In this document: positions 33,126 to 39,001 of the stretch, one piece after another | Position numbering within the stretch: the stretch's first letter is position 1 | How the letters are laid out: each line of letters starts with the position of its first letter | NCBI GenBank assembly: GCA_903919125.1 | Contig: CAIXGS010000074.1 | Location: 1 to 39,001 of the forward strand | Length of the DNA stretch: 39,001 nt | Reading direction: 5' to 3' | Source: an uncultured Spartobacteria bacterium | GTDB taxonomy: Bacteria > Verrucomicrobiota > Verrucomicrobiia > Chthoniobacterales > Chthoniobacteraceae | Notes under the pieces: generated by a model | Database searches by the model: none | Told to the model about the DNA's origin: nothing | The model's input: the letters and a program-made list of their open reading frames with translations, nothing else | Program-made: the position numbers and the translations under genes

Positions 33126-34631
33126 TCAGGGTTTACGGGGGAAAAGAGAGGGACTGGAATCGCTGGATGCGAGCAGATTGGAACGCGTGCTGCGACGCTC
33201 CATGATATGTTTGTCGAGGTTTGGATCGACGGGAACGGGGTATTCACCCGTGAAGCAGGCGAGGCAAAACTGGTTTTGCGGCTGGCCGGTGGCCCGCACC
33301 ATCGCAGGGACATCGAGGTACCCGATGGAGTCAGCTCCTAGATACTCGCGGATCTGATCCAAGGAACATTGGTTGGCGAGCAACTTTTCTGGATCTGGAA
33401 AATCGATTCCGTAAAAACACGAGTGCTTGTGCGGGGGGCAAGAAATGCGCATATGCACCTCAGCAGCACCAGCTTCACGCAGGTTGACCACGCGGGCGCG
33501 TGCGGTGGTGCCGCGAACGATGGAGTCGTCCACCACCACGACGCGTTTTCCCGCTACGGCCTCCTTGATCAAGTTGAGCTTCACTCGCACGTTAAAGTCG
33601 CGAATGAGCTGGCTAGGTTGCAGGAACGTTCTCCCAATGTAGTGGTTGCGCACGAAAGCGTGGCTGTAGGGAATGCCAAGTTCTTCTGCGAATCCCATCG
33701 CGGCGTAGTTCCCAGAATCCGGGACGGGAATGACAACGTCCGCGTCGGCGGGATGAATTCGGGCGAGTTCGCGCCCCATTTCAGTGCGAACCCGAGCGAC
33801 GTTGATGTTGGAAATCATCGAGTCTGGACGGGCAAAATAGACGTATTCAAAAATACAGAAGGCGCGCTGTTTCTGTTGGAAAGGCCACTCGGAACGAATC
33901 CCGTTTTCGTCGATAATGACAACTTCGCCGGGCTCAACGTCGCGAACAAATTCGGCGTGAATGAGGTCAAAAGCGCAGGTTTCGCTAGAAAGAACCCATG
34001 CGCCGTCGAGCTTGCCGATGGAAAGTGGGCGGAATCCAAAGGGATCGCGAACGCCGATGATTTCCCGCTCGCTCATCATTACCAAGGAAAAGGCACCGTG
34101 AATCTTGCGCAGTGCGGCTAAAACGCCGTCCGGTTCTGAGGGTTGGGCGAGAAGATGGAGGATGATCTCGCTGTCGACGGTGGTTTGGAAAATGGAGCCG
34201 CGCTCCTCCAGTTCCTCACGTAACAAGGCGGCGTTGACCAAGTTGCCGTTGTGCGCGACGGCGATTTGGCCACGGGCTGTGTTGACGACAAAAGGCTGCG
34301 CGTTGACTAGGTTGCTTGAGCCGCTGGTGGAGTAGCGCACGTGGCCCACGGCCCGGTTGCCTACGAGTCTGTCGAGGTCGTTTGAGTTGAAAACCTGGGA
34401 TACAAGCCCCATCGCCACATGCCGCTTAAAGGGAGAGTTTGGTCCGTTGGCTGTCACGATGCCTGCGCTCTCTTGGCCGCGATGCTGCAAAGCGTAGAGC
34501 CCGTAATAGGTGAGAGTCGCGGCGTTGGGGTGTCCGAACACAGCGAAGACGCCGCATTCATGGGTGGGTCGGTGGTTTTTCACTAAAAAGGGATGCTCTG
34601 CTGAAGTTAGACCGCGGGATGGGGGCGTCAA
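33126..34631 (-). CDS. purF: Amidophosphoribosyltransferase PurF
   Basis: The 501-residue protein has a short propeptide and then the catalytic Cys26 in THECGVF, which would become the N-terminal nucleophile after removal of the leader. The glutaminase domain has LQHRGQESAG, and the PRPP-binding loop is VVVVDDSIVRGTT. Cysteines in CIFEYVYFARP, HSCFYG and FCLACFTG suggest the iron-sulfur type known from Bacillus subtilis. PurF transfers ammonia from glutamine to PRPP, the committed purine step. The start is a TTG at 34631; a GTG at 34583 is the alternative and no ATG exists before the conserved cysteine. It is followed by purM. Confidence 0.95.
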   Translation of the reverse strand: MTPPSRGLTSAEHPFLVKNHRPTHECGVFAVFGHPNAATLTYYGLYALQHRGQESAGIVTANGPNSPFKRHVAMGLVSQVFNSNDLDRLVGNRAVGHVRYSTSGSSNLVNAQPFVVNTARGQIAVAHNGNLVNAALLREELEERGSIFQTTVDSEIILHLLAQPSEPDGVLAALRKIHGAFSLVMMSEREIIGVRDPFGFRPLSIGKLDGAWVLSSETCAFDLIHAEFVRDVEPGEVVIIDENGIRSEWPFQQKQRAFCIFEYVYFARPDSMISNINVARVRTEMGRELARIHPADADVVIPVPDSGNYAAMGFAEELGIPYSHAFVRNHYIGRTFLQPSQLIRDFNVRVKLNLIKEAVAGKRVVVVDDSIVRGTTARARVVNLREAGAAEVHMRISCPPHKHSCFYGIDFPDPEKLLANQCSLDQIREYLGADSIGYLDVPAMVRATGQPQNQFCLACFTGEYPVPVDPNLDKHIMERRSTRSNLLASSDSSPSLFPRKP

Positions 34632-34712
34632 GAAAACGGGGTCTTAGTCCAAACGATAGCTCGTGGTGGCCTGCTTTGTTTTAGGGCGTTTTTCCCCGTA
34701 CGGTAACATAAC

Positions 34713-35960
34713 TTAGCGTGGTAAAGCGGGTTCTCTTGAATCCCCAGAGGATCGAGACGAGCCCTCGCTGGCGTCGGCTCTTTTCCAGCCCTCTCTGCGG
34801 GCGACGGCTTCGCCGAGACGCACGGGCCAGTCCGGTTTATCAAAGAAATCAGGTCGGGCCCGCTCAAGATCCTTGTAGTATTCAAGATAGGCTTGATTCT
34901 CAGGTGAGCCTTCAGTGCCGATTGCAGGGTAACGTCGGCGAATCTCGATCATTGAACGATTCACTGCCTGAGTTTCCGGGTTTTCCGAGGCGGGCGATTG
35001 TGGGCCATCCAAGGTGATCTCAGATCCGGGCATCAGGGAGAACTTGCCTCCTTTTTGGGGATCGCCATCTGCGGAACCCGCTGTGTTGAAGCTTGGAGAA
35101 GCGGCGCGTTGCCAGCCTTCGCGGGCTGCAACGGTTTCCGCAAGGGTCAAGGGCCACCTTGGGTCCTTAAAAAATTCGTATTTCCTCAACCGCGCCAGAT
35201 CGTTATAGGCCTCGATGTACTTGGTGTGCTCTGGGGTTCCAGGCGTTTGCAGGGAAGGGTACAAGCGCACCGCCTCTTCTTTCGCGAGGCGAGTGGTTCG
35301 TTGCACGGGGTCTTCGCCGGGCCGGAGTGGCTCTGGCTCGATTGCTGGGGCCGAGTTTTGAAGTTTACTTTGTTCGGCTTCTTGAAACTTGGAAGCCATT
35401 GGTTGCGGGCTCATTGCGCCACCCATTGCAGCCCCGTTTGCTTGGGTCCCCACTCCGAGTGTCCCCGCTGGGCCCGCTGAGGCAGAGGTTTCGTCCGTCT
35501 GTGGAGCTGTACCTGCTGCAGGCTTCTGCGGGTTCTGCTGGAATAGACCTCCGAGCTGGGCGCGTGCTCTGGGCACGTCGACAAACATTTGCATCCAATC
35601 TGAACCCGCCGCCACCATACGCGCCGCCAGTGGCACCACCAAGGTGACGGCGAAGGCGATAGACAAAATCAAGAACGTGCCATTGCGTTGCAGCAACACT
35701 CTAAATTGCATCGCCAAGAAAATCAGTAAGCCCACCAAGACTGCGGTGCTGACGGCCACAAACGTCTCCCGTGGCGCCCACCAGAAGGCCGCGCCCCCCA
35801 ACGGGATAGTTAGCAGCACAATGAGCACTCCAAGGATTAGATTGCGATTTGCGTCGTTAGTTCCACCCCCCAAGACAACACGTCGCTGCTGATTGGAAAG
35901 CGACAGCGGAGGCGGCTCTTTGATGCGCGGAGGGAGGGAATGGAAAGGTTCTGCTGACAC
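34713..35960 (-). CDS. Uncharacterised membrane protein with duplicated C-terminal unit
   Basis: I do not recognise a family. The 415-residue protein has an N-terminal cytoplasmic stretch, three membrane segments (about 39-60, 66-86 and 95-116), a disordered linker rich in Ala, Pro, Gly and Gln (about 140-215) and two related units (about 221-286 and 331-395). Both units follow the pattern RLYP...GTPE...Y..YNDL.R.R..FF..P.WP..L.E.VA.REGW.RA. Between them is a Ser/Gly-rich link with another low-complexity tail. The start is a GTG at 35960 with weak support. It lies between the Aas-like gene and purF in the same direction. Topology suggests the repeat domains are on one face of the inner membrane, which cannot be fixed. 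Confidence 0.7.
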   Translation of the reverse strand: MSAEPFHSLPPRIKEPPPLSLSNQQRRVVLGGGTNDANRNLILGVLIVLLTIPLGGAAFWWAPRETFVAVSTAVLVGLLIFLAMQFRVLLQRNGTFLILSIAFAVTLVVPLAARMVAAGSDWMQMFVDVPRARAQLGGLFQQNPQKPAAGTAPQTDETSASAGPAGTLGVGTQANGAAMGGAMSPQPMASKFQEAEQSKLQNSAPAIEPEPLRPGEDPVQRTTRLAKEEAVRLYPSLQTPGTPEHTKYIEAYNDLARLRKYEFFKDPRWPLTLAETVAAREGWQRAASPSFNTAGSADGDPQKGGKFSLMPGSEITLDGPQSPASENPETQAVNRSMIEIRRRYPAIGTEGSPENQAYLEYYKDLERARPDFFDKPDWPVRLGEAVARREGWKRADASEGSSRSSGDSREPALPR

Positions 35961-36062
35961 CCCTTAAAAAAAGCCTCTTGTAGGAGAAAACCCAATCGTT
36001 TTTTCCTAATAAAAGCCTCAGATGCGCACTTTTTTCAGTTGGTTGTACCGCTAAGTCGTGCA

Positions 36063-38261
36063 CTAGGGATTGACTTCTGCGCTCTGCGCAAGGTCTTGGA
36101 GCCTTCTAAGGTCCAATTTGCCGCTGGCTAAATGTGGTATCTCATTTGTCAAAATGACTTTGCGCGGTATCCATAGATTGGGGATTCCAGCTTCCGAAAG
36201 GGAGTGTCTAAGTGCCGGTAAATCGATCTCCTTCGTGGAAATAATCACCAATGTCTCGCCCTTGGCTTTGTCGGGAATCCCGGCTACGGCCAGGCTGAGC
36301 GTCTCCTCCCCGAGCTCCAATGCTCTTCGCACTGCGTCTTCTACGGTTTCGTGGGGAACCATCTCGCCGCCAATTTTCGAAAAACGGCTTAAGCGGCCTT
36401 CAATGTATAAAAAACCGTCCTCATCGAAGCGTCCAAGGTCTCCCGTGCGAAACCAGCCGTCTTGTATCACTTCCGCAGTTCGGTCCGGTGCATTGAGATA
36501 GCCGGTGAAAATGTTCACGCCCTTAAGCCAGAGCATTCCAGTATCCGTTAACTTTAAGGGTGTGCCGGATTCTGGATCGCGGATTTCGGCGGCCATGCCG
36601 GGCATGAGTTTGCCGACGGAGCCGAGGCGGGCTGAGGGTTGCGGCGCGGCGTCGGGTTTGTAGGGAAGCTCTGGGATATTCACGCTTGCGACTGGGGAGG
36701 TTTCAGTCAGGCCGTAGCCTTGTAGAACCTGTTTTCCAAAGCGCTCCTGAAAGGCAAGTGCGAGATCGTTTGGCAGTTTTTCTGCACCCGTAACGATGAG
36801 TTGCAAACTACTGAGCTGGGCGGGGGCAACTTTACGCAGGTACGCTCTTAAAAAAGTGGGGGTTGAACAGAGCAGTTTGATTCCGTGTTTATGAATAAGC
36901 TCCGCGTTCTTTACGGGATCCAACGGGCTTGGATACGTGATCATCCGTAAGCCGCTTACCAATGGATACCATAGGTTTACGGTCGATCCAAACGAGTGAA
37001 AGACGGGCAGGCACGAAAGCATCGCGTCGTGCTGTTTGAGGCCAAGGACCGCTGAAAATTGATTGATGTTCCCCAATAAGTTGCGGTGCGTGAGCACTAC
37101 GCCTTTGGGATCACCCACACTGCCGCTGGTGAAGAGAACGACGGCCTCGGCTTCATCCCCCTGTTTGGGCAAGCCAGCCAGCCACGTTAAGCATCCGCTC
37201 GGCAGAATCCCCACCAGAAGCCTCCACCAGGCAATTCGCGCTCCAAGCGAAGGGAGTAACGTGTCGATGAACCAAACCGTATCTGGCCACGGAAACTCCG
37301 GAAGCCTCTCGTGGAACGGCTTTGCTGTGAGCACTGTACGCACCTCCGCGATCCGGATCGCCGCCGCAATCGAGGCTGCGCTGGCTGTGAAATTCAAATT
37401 CACCGGAACCTTCCCCGCCAAAACCACAGCCAGATTCGCGATCGTCGCGCCCCGCCCCGGCGGCAGCACCAAGCCGATGCGTGGTTCCTCCCTTTGCTTC
37501 CGCAACGCCCCTGCTAAGGTGAATGCCGCAGCCAGCAACATCCCTCGGCTCAGAATGCTTTCGTCTCGGCCATCCACCAACGCCACCGCGCTTGGATTTC
37601 GCGAGAGCCCCGCTATGGCGGCGCGTCCCAGATGCCCTTTTAAAAAGTCGCGCCTTTGAAAACAAAGCTCTCCAAGTGTCAGCATCCTTTCCCTCACTAG
37701 GTTCACCTGAGCGGCCTTTGCCTCAATGGGCTCTCCAAATGCAACGGTCACTGGATAAGGAAGTTTCTTTGGAAACTTGAAGAAATATCGGCCCTCGGAA
37801 TAGGAGAAAATCGACCCCCAAAGGGCGTCCAGCCAGACGGGAAGGACTGGAGTTTGGGCCCGCTTTGCAATCAGTTCGAAGCCTCGCTGTAGCCGGAGCA
37901 GGCTTCCTGTCCGCGAGATTTCGCCCTCGGGAAACATACACACGATTTCTCCTTTGCGCAGCGCCTCGACCGCCGCGCGCACAGCGTCTTTGGCGTGCTT
38001 GGGGGATACGGGCAGCGCGCCGAATAAATGCAAAAATGGAGTGAGAGCCCGAGAGTTGTAGTATTCCTCGAAAACTAGGAAACGGATTCGCCGCGGAAAA
38101 CTTGCCTGCAAAATGATAGCATCCACCCAGCTCAGATGGTTGGGCAGAAGCAGGCAACCGCCCTCTGGCACGCGTTCCTGATGGAGCACGCGCACACGGT
38201 AAATCATTCGGATTAACACACCGCCAACCCAGCGTATTGCGGTTTCCAAAACTGCTTGCAT
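36063..38261 (-). CDS. Bifunctional acyltransferase/acyl-ACP (or acyl-CoA) synthetase, Aas-like
   Basis: The 732-residue protein joins two domains. Residues about 1-215 form a PlsC-type acyltransferase with the HX4D motif NHLSWVD (His42, Asp47) and FPEGEISRTG (110-119). From about 220 to the end lies an AMP-forming ligase domain with LFTSGSVGDPKGVVLTH, GYGLTET and GDLGRFDEDGFLYIEGR, ending KIGGEMV and SGKLDLRR. E. coli Aas (719 residues) has the same domain order and reacylates lysophosphatidylethanolamine using acyl-ACP. The middle sugar-transport-like domain of some relatives is absent. It starts at an ATG at 38261. Its 3' end lies 102 bases before the duplicated-domain membrane protein gene. 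Confidence 0.92.
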   Translation of the reverse strand: MQAVLETAIRWVGGVLIRMIYRVRVLHQERVPEGGCLLLPNHLSWVDAIILQASFPRRIRFLVFEEYYNSRALTPFLHLFGALPVSPKHAKDAVRAAVEALRKGEIVCMFPEGEISRTGSLLRLQRGFELIAKRAQTPVLPVWLDALWGSIFSYSEGRYFFKFPKKLPYPVTVAFGEPIEAKAAQVNLVRERMLTLGELCFQRRDFLKGHLGRAAIAGLSRNPSAVALVDGRDESILSRGMLLAAAFTLAGALRKQREEPRIGLVLPPGRGATIANLAVVLAGKVPVNLNFTASAASIAAAIRIAEVRTVLTAKPFHERLPEFPWPDTVWFIDTLLPSLGARIAWWRLLVGILPSGCLTWLAGLPKQGDEAEAVVLFTSGSVGDPKGVVLTHRNLLGNINQFSAVLGLKQHDAMLSCLPVFHSFGSTVNLWYPLVSGLRMITYPSPLDPVKNAELIHKHGIKLLCSTPTFLRAYLRKVAPAQLSSLQLIVTGAEKLPNDLALAFQERFGKQVLQGYGLTETSPVASVNIPELPYKPDAAPQPSARLGSVGKLMPGMAAEIRDPESGTPLKLTDTGMLWLKGVNIFTGYLNAPDRTAEVIQDGWFRTGDLGRFDEDGFLYIEGRLSRFSKIGGEMVPHETVEDAVRRALELGEETLSLAVAGIPDKAKGETLVIISTKEIDLPALRHSLSEAGIPNLWIPRKVILTNEIPHLASGKLDLRRLQDLAQSAEVNP

Positions 38262-38445
38262 GGCGTTTTCTTCGCAGGGAGGAGAGGGAAAGGCCAGCGT
38301 CAGAGTGAGAAAAATTTGTGCGACTTCACTCCTTGTGATGCGAGCTGTTGAACGTTTTGCCGAGGAGCTCTAGTCGGCAGTGAGGGCTAATTTGGCGGTT
38401 CTGGCGACGCCGCGTTGAACGAGGGCGATTGGTGTTTTGCCGATG

Positions 38446-38865
38446 AATTGCTTCGGCGAGCTACCCAAAGTCGTCGTGGGGATGCTGCGGTTGGTCATGC
38501 CGGAGGCATGAAAGCCAATTGCCGGTGGTTGAGGAGCGACGCGACGACACCACCGGTTTGTCAGACCGAAACCGCCCGCATCCCAAGGGGATGGCAGCTG
38601 CGTCGCATCTCAGGCACATCAGCATGGGTGACTGGTATCCCGACGGGATGCTCTATGTTTTTTAGCCTATCCGGTGGTGTCGCTTCGCTCAACCACCGGC
38701 AAATGGCCTCGATGCCTCCGGCATCGGAACTGTCATTCGCAGCCTCACTGCTTCTGCTTGGCCTCATGGGCAGACGACAGAAGCGATGGAAGCACTAAAA
38801 TCCATTGGCAATTTACGACCGGACAAGCTCGGATAAAGCTCAAGTACTTCTACCCAATAAATTAT
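38446..38865. repeat. Long structured repeat, right copy
   Basis: This is the second copy of the element at 191-665, in the same orientation, highly similar from AATTGCTTCG to TACCCAATAAATTA. The nested arms (GCCGGTGG..ACCACCGG and CCGGTGG..CCACCGGC, plus ATGCCGGAGGCAT and ATGCCTCCGGCAT) are kept, while the roughly 60 bases near the apex of the left copy are absent. Conserved pairing arms with a variable apex point to selection or a mechanism acting on the folded form. Confidence 0.75.
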
Positions 38866-38908
38866 ACCACCTATTTAAGTTTTCTGGATGATTCAAGAGA
38901 CCTCAGCA

Positions 38909-38992
38909 CCTGGGAGCGCGGAGCCCCAGCTCCGCAATGCCTGTCCGAGCTTTTGGGGCGTCAAAGCGGAGCTAGGGCTCCGCGTTCCCGGG
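38909..38992. repeat. Large hairpin element (REP-like)
   Basis: CCTGGGAGCGCGGAGCC and the following bases (38909-38935) pair with 38966-38992: 24 of 27 positions are complementary and the others are wobble-type changes. The loop is about 30 bases. Part of the same sequence occurs at the left end of the window (127-140), where a group II intron is inserted. It has no gene and resembles dispersed palindromic repeats of other bacteria. Confidence 0.7.
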
Positions 38993-39001
38993 AGAGAAGA
39001 A

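Larger units (their letters stand above)
38262..39001. other. Right intergenic region
   Basis: No supported gene is present in these 740 bases. The first 180 bases hold no pattern I can name beyond the likely promoter of the Aas-like gene. The rest is taken by the structured repeat (38446-38865) and the hairpin element (38909-38992). An open frame over the repeat (38415-38798) reads repeat sequence and is not supported. Confidence 0.6.

Noticed and set aside
191-38865. Composite mobile element bounded by the two structured repeats
   Set aside because: The genes between are largely housekeeping (his, pur, polX), no integrase or transposase is present, and the repeats look like members of a dispersed family.

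Overview
The window looks like a chromosomal segment of a member of the Verrucomicrobiota (PVC superphylum), of moderately high GC. The clearest marker is the large secreted c-type cytochrome protein at 1877-5224. It combines the N-terminal propeller, middle HEAT-like repeats and C-terminal CxxCH domain that is almost confined to Planctomycetota and Verrucomicrobiota. No rRNA, tRNA, CRISPR array or complete insertion sequence was seen. The assignment below phylum level is open.

Layout, left to right. (1) 1-126 is the 3' end of a group II intron, probably class C: the tail of its maturase frame, domain V and domain VI. It is followed by 191-665, a long structured repeat. (2) 677-7426, minus strand, holds an esterase, the PVC cytochrome/HEAT protein, a small DUF2007-like membrane protein and an altronate dehydratase; this suggests breakdown of plant-type or algal sugars. 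(3) 7451-16773, minus strand, is a long co-directional series ending at a terminator near 7451-7486. In transcription order it holds a Gfo/Idh oxidoreductase, a membrane rhodanese-like protein, a MauE/DoxX-like protein, a Tat-exported superoxide dismutase, a UbiA-like prenyltransferase, HisB, HisH, HisA, a split LarC nickel-cofactor protein with a very long histidine tract, a cysteine desulfurase and a SprT-like zinc protein. Several pairs overlap by ATGA or TTGA, which suggests translational coupling. (4) 17072-24065, plus strand, is a surface polysaccharide cluster: an ABC-2 export permease (Wzm type), its ATPase with a C-terminal carbohydrate-binding-like domain (Wzt type) and four glycosyltransferases. 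It contains an AT-rich patch and ends at a strong terminator (24139-24169). (5) 24231-29651, plus strand, is a type II secretion/type IV pilus-like assembly set: two consecutive GspE/PilB-type ATPases, a GspF/PilC inner-membrane protein and a GspG-like pseudopilin. (6) 29709-31949, plus strand, holds a cupin and a PolX-type DNA polymerase with a PHP domain. (7) 32042-38261, minus strand, runs as an Aas-like acyltransferase/acyl-ACP synthetase, a membrane protein with a duplicated C-terminal unit, PurF and PurM. (8) 38446-38865 is a second copy of the structured repeat, followed by a large hairpin element (38909-38992).

The two copies of the structured repeat lie in the same orientation about 38 kb apart, but the genes between them are mostly housekeeping, so the pair looks like a dispersed repeat family rather than the ends of one mobile unit. 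The items most worth a second look are the repeat and hairpin families with the intron inserted in one of them, the split LarC with about 50 histidines in a 12-bp tandem repeat, the duplicated-domain membrane protein, and a TTG-started glycosyltransferase whose ribosome-binding site lies in a predicted hairpin.
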